Assembly (NCBI GenBank): GCA_028752905.1
Contig: JAQNBH010000015.1
Location: 35,694,163 to 35,758,162, forward strand
DNA: 64,000 bases
Reading direction: 5' to 3'
From: Cladorhizidae sp. MBARI D1340-BT2
Lineage: Eukaryota > Porifera > Demospongiae > Poecilosclerida > Cladorhizidae
Of this stretch, positions 43,990 through 54,946 are shown in pieces. Position numbers and translations under genes: made by a program. The notes below the pieces were generated by a model. The model did no database searches and had not been told where the DNA came from. It saw nothing but the letters and a program-made list of their open reading frames with translations. Position 1 is the stretch's first letter; every line of letters begins with the position of its first letter.

Positions 43990-44850
43990 GGTCGGGGGTG
44001 GATGGTGTTTCCAGCATCAGAGCAGGTCGTATGTTACTTTGTGGTAGCTTTGTTGAAGAAGGGGCTGGCAGAAACATCCGTGAAAGTGTACTTGGTGGCC
44101 ATCTGGTACACACAGATAGCCATTGGTCTGGGAGATCCCCACATGGCAGAATTGACAAGGCTGGAAAATGTAGTACGAGGCTTCAAGAAGAAAGCAGCCA
44201 AACCCAGGAGTAAATCTCGGTTACCCATCACTTCTGGTATTCTGCGACAACTAATAGCAGTGTGGGAAAAACAGGAGGACCCTTGCAATGGGCACATGCT
44301 CTGGGCAGCCTCGTGTATGGGCTTTTTCAAGTTTCTGTGGTCTAGGGAAGTGGTGATGCCACACCTAAAACCCAGCAATTTATCTCAGCGAGTGGGTTGG
44401 AAAGATATAGAAAGTAGATACCTCTTACCTGGAAGTCACCATAAAAGCCTACAAAACAGATATCTTCCAGAAATGGTGAAAATATACTTAGGGCTATAGG
44501 GATGGAACTATGTCCAGTAGTGGCAATTCTGAGATACATGGCAAAGACCAAACCCAGGTCAGGAGGCAAACCAGGGCCATTTCTCGTGTTCAGCAATGGC
44601 TACCCCCTAACAAGAGACAGGCTATGAAGGAGCTCTGGCTACCAATGGCAAGGTCGGGTGTGAAAGCCGTTAACTATGCTGGGTACAGTTTACGAATAGG
44701 AGCAGTACGTGTCTGTTTTATTTCTAGAGGCAGCTCCTTGTTTAGAGGGTAAGCTACAGCCAGACTCTCTAATAAAGACACTGGGGCCCGCTGGTGGGTA
44801 TGTGCAGCATACACACATTGTATATTAAACCCCCAAAATCGATGCTTTGC
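43990..44850 (+). pseudogene. Tyrosine recombinase relic (Crypton/DIRS-like integrase)
   Basis: The core-binding part reads FVVALLKKGLAETSVKVYLV (about 44040), GDPHMAELTRLENVVRGFKK (about 44130) and RLPITSGILRQLIAVWEKQ (about 44220). A catalytic-domain start follows with MGFFKFLWSREV, where a FLR-x-GE-type arginine box is expected. In later frames come VVAILRYMAKTKPRSGG, YAGYSLRIGA (the H-x-x-R motif has Tyr for His) and DSLIKTLG. Catalytic residues are thus altered and frames broken near 44500, 44620 and 44740. Such genes belong to Crypton- or DIRS/Ngaro-like elements; no RT is next to it. Confidence 0.72.
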
Positions 44851-44879
44851 TCAGTGACCAAGTCATTAGCATAACCAAA

Positions 44880-45110
44880 GTAACAGGGTCTTCACATACA
44901 CTCACAGAGAGAGAGAGACAGACAGACAACATACAACAGACAGATAGACACACACACACATAAACACACACTCACACACAGAGAGAAACAGAGACAGACA
45001 ACAGATACACACACACACACTCACAAAGAGAGAGATAACAGACAGACAGATACACACATGTACACACACTCACAGAGAGAGACGCACACACACACACAAA
45101 CATATACACA
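44880..45110. repeat. Compound (CA)n/(GA)n microsatellite
   Basis: Alternating ACACAC, GAGAGA and CAGACAGA tracts, ending about 90 bp short of the FNIII-4 donor region. Confidence 0.92.
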
Positions 45111-45259
45111 TGGCTATCCAGTGCAAGCAAAATGAGATGATGAGATGAGTTTCTGGGAGAGAGGGACAAAAATTATATAACTAAGAAAGTGGTCTTAGTA
45201 CCATTGACAGAGGTGCTTTGTTACTCCTTTGTAATTATCGCAACCATGTACGCACTCAC

Positions 45260-45547
45260 GGGGTTCAGAGAGTGTAATAAAGACACGGCTGAACTGTGTT
45301 GGTTCCCCAGCCCCTATCCGAGTGCTAGCAGTGATTGTGATATTGGAGATGGTGGTCCGCGGTTGTAAGTCTCTTATGGTGTGCTGGGGTTTGGAGGTGG
45401 CTTGGGAGGTGAGAGAGGAGCAGTCATTCACTGTGTACATGATGTCATAGCCAGTAAGGACTCCATTAAGCATTTGAGGAGGACTCCAGGACAGCACCAT
45501 AGAGTAGAACTTCACGTTGCCTGTCAGATCTGACACAGCACCTGGCA
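45260..45547 (-). CDS. Receptor gene B, fourth FNIII exon
   Basis: 288 nt between acceptor ATATAG (45548) and donor C|GTGAGT (45259), phase 1-1. FNIII marks: PGAVSDLTGNVKFYSMVLSW, SPPQMLNGVLTGYDIMYTV, and PRTTISNITITASTRIGAGE (with an NIT glycosylation site). Joined to FNIII-5 the junction codon is CCA. The same exon in gene A is 63389-63685 with near-identical layout. Confidence 0.92.
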
Positions 45548-45605
45548 CTATATAATAATAAAAAAGTAACTAATAATATTACAGCTGCATTTAGTTTTGG
45601 CATAC

Positions 45606-45905
45606 CATCTTCGTCAGTTCTTATTGGGCCAATAAAAGCCGTGTATGGTCCAGTGCCATTGATGTTGGTGCCAGCTAGTTGGAACATGTACTCAGTGAAG
45701 GGCAAGAGTCCCTCAACAGTATAACTGGTAGAGTCTGAACTGCCAATGGTAATCGTGGTCAATACACCAGCTACTTGCCCATATCGTATTTCAAAACTAG
45801 TTATGCGTCCATTACGCTGGATGCAGTTTATGTTCCTCCAAGACAGTGCAATGCTTCTGGAAGTTACAGTGCCATTTTTAAAGCCACGTGGAGCAGCACC
45901 TGGGA
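45606..45905 (-). CDS. Receptor gene B, third FNIII exon
   Basis: 300 nt, phase 1-1, acceptor TATGTAG (45906), donor G|GTATGC (45605). FNIII features: GFKNGTVTSRSIALSWRNI, NGRITSFEIRYGQVAGV and VEGLLPFTEYMFQLAGTNIN (Tyr corner). Sequons NGT and NINGTG occur. The 58-bp intron to FNIII-4 is among the shortest in the gene. Confidence 0.92.
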
Positions 45906-45965
45906 CTACATATAGAGTATGGGGATGAGATAACAACCTTAAATGGTGTCAGCCAGTGTGCTCAC

Positions 45966-46265
45966 CTGCTGTTAGTGTGGTGATGTCTGCTGGACTTATT
46001 GTCCTTGTCAGATCAAATGATGTTCTGGCAGTGACACTGACAGAGTACACACTAGACTCTTGCAGGCCCTCAAACATCACTGAGTCAGAGGAACTGGTCA
46101 TAGTCACAGAGCCTGAAACATGTTGACATTCTATCTGTCCACCTGTTCTTCTAGTGAGGGTCACTGTGTACTGGTCTGCTGGTAGGCTGTCCATAGGCTG
46201 GGCCAAAACTAGAGTGGCTGAAGTGGCAGTCACTGATGATGATGTGACGATCGGAGCCATTAAAT
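45966..46265 (-). CDS. Receptor gene B, second FNIII exon
   Basis: 300 nt, phase 1-1, acceptor CCCCCACCAG (46266), donor G|GTGAGC (45965). The FNIII fold is recognisable from TSSSVTATSATLVLAQPMD, LPADQYTVTLTRRTGGQIEC and VMFEGLQESSVYSVSVTART. The usual B-strand tryptophan is replaced (LVLAQP), as in some FNIII domains. Introns on either side are 60 and 66 bp. Confidence 0.88.
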
Positions 46266-46331
46266 CTGGTGGGGGGAAATGCCAACAGCAATTGATATAG
46301 CAAAGTATAATGTGATATGCTATCTCTTCAC

Positions 46332-46595
46332 CTCGTAGAGTGATGGATTTTGGCCCCAGTACATCACTAAAAAAGTGTTCCGACATGGCGACCAAACGAA
46401 CAGTAATAAGCCCACCAACTTGCATTGCGAATGCCGTGTAAGTGTAAGGATTTGTTATTGTTGTACCAGAAAAAGCATCACTTCCAAATGAGAAGAGATA
46501 TCCTCTAGAAGGAGGTGTGGCTGAAAGACTCCAGCTTATTTCTACAGTGAACCTCCCATTTTGATGGAGCATAAGATTAGAAGGATTGTTAGCAG
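46332..46595 (-). CDS. Receptor gene B, first FNIII exon
   Basis: 264 nt, phase 1-1, acceptor CCTGCTGCAG (46596), donor G|GTGAAG (46331). Encodes NNPSNLMLHQNGRFTVEISW, SLSATPPSRGYLFSFGS and ITVRLVAMSEHFFSDVLGP, a short FNIII-like domain. Joined to the Ig-like exon the junction codon is GCT. A second AG 6 nt further in allows a small shift in the start. Confidence 0.82.
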
Positions 46596-47560
46596 CTGCA
46601 GCAGGAATATATAACATCAAAAAAAAATTCAATTTCACTAATATTATAATATACCTATGACAATAATTGATCCCTAAGTGAGTGTGAATAAACCAACTTG
46701 ATAGACCATAATTATATGAACAAGCCCTTTACAAACAGTATGGTCTTAGTAGTGGATATGGATGTGCTAAATTCTGGCTCTTTACCTTGTCCCATCAGCC
46801 TAGCCTACCTAGATATTGTTTTTCAGCTTTCTTGCTCTCTCTTTCCATGTCAACTTTGACTCAACCTATCTTGATATGATTGATACTTAGGAGGGCTTAA
46901 ATTTCTCTCCTGAATGTTGAACGTACCTTTGCCTATCTAGTAAGAGTTTCTCAGCTTTACTTTCCCTTGGTGTTGTTGGCAGTGCATTGTTTCCCTGGTT
47001 ACCTAACATTTGCTATTGGAGTGGGAAAAACAGAGGGCCACAATCTACAATGAATTTCAGAGTAATGCAGAGGAACACACAAGAGGAGCAGAATACTGTT
47101 CCTTTTGCTACTTCATATTTATGCTATCGCTGTGTGAAAAAGGTTTTCAAAGAAAGAATTCCTGCATACAAGTATTGGATAAAAGGAAACCACAGAAAAT
47201 GGTACACGAGGTGAAGTACTTAAATAAACTAGCAAGCACATTGAAAAGATAGTTAGCCACCATGTTCCTGAATGCATTATATTACCAGTCTGTCTTTCAA
47301 CACTGCCGTGGTCAAGCTAGTCATGGATCATGTGCACCTCATGTGACTTCTTTTTAGGACACATTATTTTATGACATATTATTTAAGCTACTCAATCATC
47401 TTAGTCCATGCAACAATTTTTTAAATTAACCCTTCAGTATAGTCTCCATAGAAAGATATGTACTGTATATATACACACCGATATGTATTATTGTATATAA
47501 TGCACATTTATGTATATCAAAATAGACAGTGGCACTGCTGCACACGGATAAGGGGATGTG
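46596..47560. other. Gene B intron, nothing recognised
   Basis: First part of the 4.4-kb intron between the Ig-like exon and FNIII-1. Plus-strand open frames at 46987-47252 have no recognisable domain. Confidence 0.5.
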
Positions 47561-47590
47561 GTGGGGGGGGGGGGGGGGGGGGGGGGGGGG
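47561..47590. repeat. Poly-G run, about 30 bases
   Basis: An uninterrupted G tract beside GTGGTG. Length may be affected by assembly or sequencing error. Confidence 0.9.
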
Positions 47591-49026
47591 AGATGGACAG
47601 ACTGCCAACATGAAGCAATAGGGGCTCCTGTAGCTCCAAGATGCAGAATTTTCCCCCTAAATGGGTCATTATCTATCTGGAAAAAATGGTTCATTATCAT
47701 GTCTGGAGAGGCTTCATCTGTGGTCTTTACCAATGAGTCAATTCAGCTCACTTTGGCAGCCGTTGTAGCTGCACTGGTGTGACTCACTCCAACCATTGCT
47801 ATTGCCTGGCATTGCAATTGGGAGCGGCACTTAAGTATGGTTTTATTGACTGGTAGGTATGGGAGACCATAAATAGATATGCCACAAATGACAGCGAGTT
47901 GATTTCCTCGCAGGTAAAAGTATACCTTGCACAAAAGGAGAGGTAATGGTGCTTGCCTGAGTCATACAAGATTAGCGTTGAGTTGGAGACACCTCAGTCA
48001 GATAGCGATTGGAACAGTTGAGTGCAGTTTGTTGATCCCCAATCATAATAGAAGAAACTAACGCAATAAATGAATTTATAGTGGTGTCCTAGCTGTTCCG
48101 CTATTCATGAAAGCAATTACAACAGATCGAACTCTTCCCCTAAGATTGGTGTAAAGGGCTCGGTGGTTAGTAACAAACTAAATGCCATTGCAGGATCAGG
48201 TGTTTGGCTTATTCCTAACCAGATTGGAGCATTGGTTATGTTATTGGGGAAGTAGATGTAGCTATACTTTGTTCTCTTGTTGTTCCCGCCAGTCTGGTTG
48301 TGATAATGATCATGAGAGCCTCAAGGCTTGGTCAGTATGTAAAGGCAGTCCAGCCAGACAACTGGGCAATAGTGGTACCAATACACCAGCCAATGGTGGA
48401 GGAATTACCAAGGCTAACTGGATAAGAATCCAAGCCCAAAATGAAAATGCTGAATGAGGTAGACAACTGCAGAACAACAAATGAACAAGTTTTCAATAAT
48501 ATCCAACATCAGTCCCAATGATCAAGGTATTCTTCAATGGCCAATGTGCAACTCATCCTTCTAAAATTCCTAGATGGAGTAGTACACCACCGTGCCAAGC
48601 AGGGATGGTTACTACTAGGCTATCATCATTATCTTTTATTGACAAGGCTAATAGTGGCAGCTCTTAGATTTCCTCAACGGATGGCTCAACAATCCCTGAC
48701 AGGTGGTGCAGGTATAAAATGGGTGGGGATAAGAATGGGAGCAGGTGGTCCAGGCCTCCCGACAGGTGGGTACCACAGACACCTGTAGTCACCCTGGGTA
48801 CACATCAATATAATAAAAATTGACCACAAAACCAGTCTGCTCTACTACTGATAGAATCTGTATACACACACATTGATTTTTTTAAATATGAACAATACAG
48901 AAACAAACCTGGAGACCATTTGCTTCCCATTGCAAGAGCACTGGTCCAAGTACCTATCTAATCACAGCCTAACAATTTGTGCCTCGAAGTACCTATCTAA
49001 TCACAGCCTAACAATTTGTGCCTCGT

Positions 49027-49452
49027 AGCACAATTTATCTAGCAGCTTAGTGTCTTATGTACCAGAGAAAGGCTATGGTTGAATCATGGGAGGAATTAAC
49101 ACACCTCACCTAGCAGCTTAGTGTCTTATGTACTGCAGAAAGACCATGGTGGGATCATGGGTAGAACTAACACACCTCACCTAGCAGCTTAGTCTCTTAT
49201 GTACTGCAGAAAGACCATGGTTGGATCATGGGTAGAACTAACACACCTCACCTAGCAGCTTAGTCTCTTATGTACTGCAGAAAGACCATGGTGGGATCAT
49301 GGGTAGAACTAACACACCTCACCTAGCAGCTTAGTCTCTTATGTACTGCAGAAAGACCATGGTTGGATCATGGGAGGAATTAACACACCTCACCTAGCAG
49401 CTTAGTGTCTTATGCACCACGGAAAGGCCATGGTTGAATCATGGGTGGAACT
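49027..49452. repeat. 71-bp minisatellite, about 6 copies
   Basis: The unit has AACACACCTCACCTAGCAGC, TTAGTCTCTTATGTACTGCA and GAAAGACCATGGTTGGATCA; starts at 49098, 49169 and 49240 give the period. The other duplicate has a single unit near 2210-2290, so expansion happened here after the duplication. A two-copy repeat (ACCTATCTAATCACAGCCTA) at 48950-49024 precedes it. Confidence 0.92.
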
Positions 49453-50974
49453 AAAACACCTTCACCAGCTCTCAGTTTATTTGGGCATGTCTCGCTTGCT
49501 ACTGCCCATGCAGCCACAACTGGAAGAGCGGTCACCACAATACACCGGTCACCACAATACACCGAGACAAGCCATGTCACAACTGGAATGGTAGTCCCCA
49601 TAGAGGAAACATGATAACTCACTCATCACTACTTTAACATGATCAACACCTTTCTATTATTTAGAGGTGTCTATCATTCTAATCATGAGTCATTAATTAC
49701 ACCTATGGATACCTGATTGGAAAACACTCACCATGTCCTTGCTACAGTATCCTCTACCCTAGAACCATGCTGCAACTAACCACCTTCCAAGTGACTAGTG
49801 CATTGTTGGTTTGTGGCCATGACCCCAGGGTCGGCTGCATCTGGCGCACCTCCACCCACACCTGTTGGCCTATGACCTCCATCAACTACTCCGTCATCAA
49901 TGCTGAGACCGAGTCAAAAGTCAGAGGTCAAAGGGCTACATTGGAGCATGATTGAACATTGAGTGGATAAACTCTGGAGACTGCTGTGCCTCTACTTTCC
50001 ATGTCAACTTAAATAAAACATTAGCACTGGCTTGTGACACTGGAAACACCCCGGTAGATCTAATGCTAGTAGTTGTTGTCAATGCTCTGACTGTGTTGTT
50101 CTGGTCTGAACATGACTGGGACAGCACTTGGTCTGATTCACAGAATAGCATCAATGTGGGTTCTAGCTGGCACTGCCCAGGGAGATGTACTCCTTCAAAT
50201 TTAAATACTGGTTTAAATAGCTGATCGACAGACATAAGCACCTACAAGTGTAGACTCAGACACCGTAAAAATAATACTTTTGATTGTCAAACCAGCAAAA
50301 AATTTAACAATGGGTAATGTTTGCAACTGCCACCAAGAACTTCATTTTTCAGGCCTTTACTGCCATTTTTGGAATACCTCTGTGACTGCACAGGCACCTA
50401 TGTTTACCTGAAGTCACTCTGCATCCCTTTGCTCACATAAAATGAGGTGTTATCACATGGATTTATTTCTATACGTTTTGTAGACATATATGATGAAGCG
50501 CTGAAGCGCTGAATAGCTTTTGCTTGTCACCTCATTGGAGCTGACACTTACCAAACTCTAGCTTATAGCAAAATATATTCTTGTAAAAAGATATAGCTGT
50601 AAACATTACATGTAAGATATATTAAAAAAGGTGGTCAGATGATTGAGAGAAGTTCATAGAGTGTAATTGTATTAAATACTATGTAGTCATAGGACATGGA
50701 ATCTCAAACATGGTTTACTCGGGCATGTCTGAAGACCCTGGACTAGTCTGATGGGTCTCACACACACATTGATCTAGTGGGCACCAGTGGCACAAAAACA
50801 ACAACAGAAGAAAAACACTTTTTAGTGTGTCAACTTCTACTGCAAATAGTATGATGGCCACTACTGCTCTAGATCATTGTTTCCGGTTATTTGACACGCA
50901 TTCCTTTCTTAACCTACTAACAAGTACTAGCACTATTATATATATATATCTTTATAATTCAGTACAAAGCCTAC

Positions 50975-51292
50975 CTTCTATAGTGAGTGTGCCCACCACG
51001 TCACTGTCCGTGACCTCATTTCTGACAGTGTATGTGAACTGTCCAATTACTTTGCCTATCACAGTTACCCTGCTCTCATAAAATCTGTTAGAGCAAGGAT
51101 TCTCACTGGTGGTCAGTACTGGGTCAGCAATATTGTAGGGGCCACTAGAGGAGAGGACAACACCTTCTCTTCTCCAAGTGAAGGATGTAGGTAGACTTCC
51201 TTTAGAAATACCTCGCAGCACATATCTATATTGTGAAGGATCTCGGAAATTACTTGGTCCACCCACTGCTACTGTACTTTGTGTAATAGCAC
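50975..51292 (-). CDS. Receptor gene B, Ig-like domain exon
   Basis: 318 nt, phase 1-1, acceptor TGTCTAG (51293), donor G|GTAGGC (50974). Begins AITQSTVAVGGPSNFRDPSQ, then SFTWRREGVVLSSSGPY, SENPCSNRFYESRVTVIGKV and FTYTVRNEVTDSDVV. It is the paralogue of 5742-6056, with the same missing second Ig cysteine. The domain is extracellular and likely ligand-facing. Substitutions between copies cluster in loops (SLPTSF/GAPISF, SGPYNIADPVLTT/NDPYTIADPILM). Confidence 0.82.
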
Positions 51293-51378
51293 CTAGACAT
51301 ACATATATGATAATAGATGCATATCAAATATAAAATCATAATATTGCTAATACAAAGTGGAAAATGGATGACAAATAC

Positions 51379-51435
51379 CATTGACTGTCAAGGGCATGGT
51401 GTCCATATAAGCTTTGATACTATTGATACTAAATA
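51379..51435 (-). CDS. Receptor gene B, short upstream Ig exon (5' end unclear)
   Basis: Same 86-bp intron (51293-51378) and same donor (AATG|GTATTT) as in gene C. Reads SIKAYMDTMPLTVN. The segment that carries SLTC in gene C is missing here, so the first Ig cysteine is absent. No acceptor in phase 1 fits upstream, so either the exon is damaged or an unseen exon supplies the N-terminal part. Confidence 0.4.
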
Positions 51436-51651
51436 GTTTCTATGTTGTAACAACTTCTTCTTGGTAAAGTGATAAAATATATACACCCACACATACATTC
51501 AAGAAGTCAAACAACTATAGGGGATGGACCAGACACAAATTAATGGAAGCAAAACTATATTTATCTAGCTATACCATAATGGCTAGATGACATTTACAAT
51601 TTTAAATCATATACACTGACCATTATGCATATTTTTTAAAGTAGTATAATA

Positions 51652-52436
51652 CAGTGCAACCTTGCTAATCTAAACTGGGCTAATCTGAACCCTGCAAATC
51701 CAATGGAGATTAGCAATTAGCTATTAATATACTAGGCTTGCCAGTTCTGTTCTACCAAATAGTTTGTACATACAGTATAACCCAAACAACTGTTTGATCT
51801 GTGCAGGTACAAGTTTTGTGGTGTGTACAATTAGATTGGTTTAAATTTACAATACAGTGTGTTTAAAACCCAGCATATACCATACTGCATTGTATAGACA
51901 TGGCATACTTGTGATGTCTGAGTTTGAGTAAAGGCATCAGCTGAAGAGTTGTTGTTAAAGAAGCCACAAGACTCTTCTATTGATCAGAAGCTAGAATTAC
52001 TGGATCAGATTGGAAGGAAGTCTGATCCAGTGCTCTGTGAAGAGTACGGAATTGGCCAGGCTACCATCTCTGACATTGAAAAGGAGTCTTCACACATACA
52101 TTACAAGCTCAAGATCACAGATATGGGAGTGAAGTGGCCGGTGCAGATAATGAAGCTTGGGAAGGATGAAGAGCTTGAAACAGTACTTTACCTATGGTTC
52201 AAACAGAACAGAGAGAAGGTAATCCCACTCACAGGATTGATATTGTGCAGGAGTAAGGCCTGCGAGTTGTACAAACAGTTGAGCGAGGCTCGGGGAGACA
52301 GAGCTATCCAGGAGTTCACTGTTTCATCTGGCTGGATGTGGAGGTTCTGCCAATGCCATACTACTAGGCATCTTTCATTACAAGGAGGAAACTCTCAGCT
52401 GACAAACCAGCCATTGATAAATTCATTTTATTGTAT
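51652..52436 (+). pseudogene. Tigger/pogo 5' end and N-terminal transposase part
   Basis: Flanked by TA (51650-51651), the end reads CAGTGCAACCTTGCTAATCT, a Tigger-style inverted repeat. From about 51945 the open frame encodes the psq HTH (SSIDQKLELLDQIGRK, EYGIGQATISDIEKES) and the CENP-B HTH (LETVLYLWFKQNREKVIPLT, SGWMWRFCQCHTTRHLSLQG). The frame ends soon after and no DDE domain follows. The sister copy at 6433-7670 kept the opposite half. Confidence 0.8.
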
Positions 52437-52550
52437 TTTTGACCTGCCACTTTACCACCTTAGAAAAGAGTTCAATGCACTCTGGAAACATTTTTGGACC
52501 GAGCAAAGAAAGCACTTTAGCAAAAAGACTTAAAATGGAGGCTCATCAAA

Positions 52551-53245
52551 TTTCTTTCGTGGTTTATCATTTGTTCCTGCATTCTGGTGGTGTTAGTGGC
52601 TCTCACCAGCAGGAGCCAGTAGGATGGCAAAGTAAAGTTCACTGTTGAAACTAGACACCTGTAGCAACCACAAAACTGTACATGCCAGCCCACACATGCC
52701 CGAGTTAAAATTCTACGCTTAGCATTCAAGGTTTTAGCAACCATCACACAGTCATTACAAACATTCCTAGATTCTAAGAAATCTCTCTATGAAATGTGAA
52801 ACCTGCCATAAAAATTATCAATTAATACATGTGTAGTAATTTTACTGGCAAAGCAACATATTCCACAAACCTTTGGGGCAAGAATTACAAGTATGACCAC
52901 TCTCCACTTTAGTTTCCAGGTTTCTTCCTGCTAATTAACAAAGCACATCTAAACCATAACCCAAACTTCAAGCAGCTATTACTTCAAATTTGTCCTCCAT
53001 GGTCCCAATTATAACATCCAGTTTATGGAGGGTACCCAATAGAGGAAAGATCGTTTCCATATTATTGTTAGCTAAATGTGATTTTGGGCATGAACATTAT
53101 TTAAATACTTACGTAGGCAAATGGCAAACATCCTTGGAGTGTTCCAAAGTGTGCTTGCCATCTCTTAGTCTGGCTTAAGCAAGTAGCTTCTTGATCCAGA
53201 GACCTCTCTCACTTCACAGTCCAGTACAATTGTTTGTGATAAATC
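52551..53245. repeat. Interspersed repeat, copy matching 31084-31790
   Basis: See the copy at 31084. Here the last 60 bp are duplicated: CCAGTACAATTGTTTGTG occurs at about 53221 and again at about 53291. Confidence 0.75.
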
Positions 53246-54169
53246 TGGCGTTTAGTAATCACCTAGCTAAATACAGTTAAAAGTGCTGGTCCAGTACAAT
53301 TGTTTGTGCTAAATCTGGTGTTTAGTAACTAGTTAAAAGTGCTGGTTTTCTTGCCTAAACATTTCGATACATTTTTATTGGAGAAAATACCACAAGCAAA
53401 TCCTACACTGTTGTATATATATATATGTTCTGGTAAGAATCGTGGTTGCTAATTATTCCAAACCAATCACTGCAATTACTATTGCAAGGGCAGTTAACAA
53501 TTGGAATGGTATGAGATTGCAAGTCGCACCTAGCTGGGGGATGTGTTACAATGGCTGACGTTTGCAACACAGTCTCTTTCTGGCTGATCCTACTCTTTCT
53601 GGAAACTCTTATGCTGATAAGGGCTGCACAGGTACCTATGCCTAGCAGAAAACTCTACAAATCCCTTGGATTTAAAGACTCTCATGGGTTTCTTTGCTAG
53701 AAATGTGTTGTAGACCTAGGCAAGTGCAGCTTATTTGTCCTTAAATCAATGGAGCCATTTTTTAGCTTGGTAGCTATTGTATTTACATTTTGTCGTCTTG
53801 TTTCAAGGGGAAGGGTGATCGAGGTTGTTTTGACTATCCAATTGATACTTAACTACAAGTTACAATTAGAGGGGCATTAATAACTACTTCTGAGGTGGTC
53901 TCTATTCAAGTATAGCTAGCTAGCTAGGTGTACAGATAGCAATACTTCTTAAAATCAATCAATGGAAAACCTGGTGATGGGATAGTGCCTTTAAACTTAA
54001 TACTACAGCCATAGCCAGTGGGGGAAATCTGGTTCTTGATAGTTAATACATGTTCAGGCCCATACCCAGGGGTGTTTCCTGTTGCCCGGAAACCCCTACC
54101 CCTCCCCTTCATATAGGAGCTACCGTAAATTCTGGATTTATAGCGGCTTCTCATCTGAACAACAGATTC
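53246..54169. other. Gene B first intron, nothing coding recognised
   Basis: AT-rich with a short (TA)n at about 53414. A minus-strand open frame at 53924-54184 has no recognisable domain. Confidence 0.45.
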
Positions 54170-54640
54170 TCTGATGTACAACATAAAGCTTTAAGCATTG
54201 TTCCATCTGTCTTCATGACAGACCAGGAGGCAGATTCATCACTAGTGGAGGAGCTCATAGAATACTATTGTGATGATCTCCCTAGTCCTTCAACTCTACA
54301 ACAAGAGTTGCATTTGTTGGAAGTGCAAATGGAAGTTAGCTGAAAAAGGCAGACTTCCAGATACACCTTCAAAGTCACTTGAACATGCTTGTTTCCAAAC
54401 ATTCATATACTTCTGTGCTTAATTTGTACATTGCCTGTGACAAGTTGTGAGTGTGAGCGCAGTATGTCCTTCGTTGCCTCAAAATCTACCTCCGCTCTAC
54501 CATGGGACAAGAGAGAATGACAGGTCTATATAGCACTCTTGCACATCAAGTATGGGATGGAGCTGAACTTGGATGACATTATTAAAATTTTGGCTGGACA
54601 GCATCAGCGTAGAATGTTTTTTGCAGAGATATTTAGCTGA
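54170..54640 (+). pseudogene. hAT transposase C-terminal fragment
   Basis: Reads FSDVQHKALSIVPSVF, LVEELIEYYCDDLPSPSTLQ and ELHLL, then WKLAEKGRLPDTPSKSLEHA in another frame. The dimerisation end follows as LPVTSCECERSMSFVASKS and LLHIKYGMELNLDDIIKIL with breaks. Comparable to the C-termini of the hAT elements at 25-27 kb and 8-10 kb but from another family. It lies within gene B's first intron, on the opposite strand. Confidence 0.7.
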
Positions 54641-54870
54641 ATAATTTGTGCTATTGTACATGCTATTTACAATGTGCTATTTTTATGTTAAGCCACCTTC
54701 CCACCCCCTTAGACCTGTTTGAAAATTCATTAATCTTACACTCAGGAGGAACTATGTATTTAGCAGGCCGCTATCTGAGACTAGGAACCCTCCCCCTTGG
54801 GTACGGGTCTGCATGGCTTATTATAGTCCACTACGGCAAAGTAACCAGCTAAAAATAGTTGCTTACTTAC

Positions 54871-54946
54871 ACGACTGTCCCTCCACTGTTGGAAATGCTG
54901 CAAACACCAGAGCAAGTAATAAGCGCATTAGCACAGGGGGGTCCAT
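54871..54946 (-). CDS. Receptor gene B, signal-peptide exon
   Basis: 76 nt reading MDPPVLMRLLLALVFAAFPT then VEGQS, ending T|GTAAGTAAGC, a near-perfect donor. This is a classic signal peptide with a cleavage-like AAFPTVEG region. It has the same length, start context and phase as 18353-18428. A TATAAA lies 16-21 nt upstream of the ATG (54962-54967), too close to be a standard TATA box for a normal 5' UTR. It marks the 5' end of gene B and targets the protein to the secretory pathway. Confidence 0.8.

Larger units (their letters stand above)
42123..45259. other. Gene B intron 3.1 kb (212 bp in gene A)
   Basis: The same intron in gene A (63177-63388) is 212 bp. Here it holds a minisatellite-like region (42700-43660), a tyrosine recombinase relic (43990-44850) and CA/GA microsatellites (44880-45110). 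No exon is seen within it. Confidence 0.75.
47820..51700. repeat. Segmental duplication, right copy (gene B side)
   Basis: Matches 1-6480. Compared with that copy it lacks the piggyBac-like insertion, has one unit of the 45-bp repeat instead of about twelve, and has an expanded 71-bp array. It covers the intron between FNIII-1 and the Ig-like exon, the Ig exons and the 5' end of a shared Tigger insertion. Confidence 0.85.
36670..54946 (-). other. Gene B: complete Ig/FNIII single-pass receptor gene
   Basis: Gene-level entry. Exon order on the minus strand is signal peptide, partial Ig exon, Ig-like exon, FNIII-1 to FNIII-5, transmembrane, 42-nt exon, tail; the product is roughly 730-750 residues. 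From the Ig exon to FNIII-5 every exon is phase 1-1 with length divisible by three (318, 264, 300, 300, 288, 342), then 103 nt takes phase 1 to 2. This leaves an open frame from the Ig-like exon to the stop codon. Three introns between FNIII exons are only 58-66 bp; others are kilobases long and full of repeats. The domain order resembles cell-adhesion or immune-type receptors. No kinase or phosphatase domain is present. Confidence 0.75.

Noticed and set aside
49027..49452. Regular 71-bp repeats considered as a CRISPR-like array
   Set aside because: Units are contiguous without unique spacers, and the surroundings are clearly eukaryotic.
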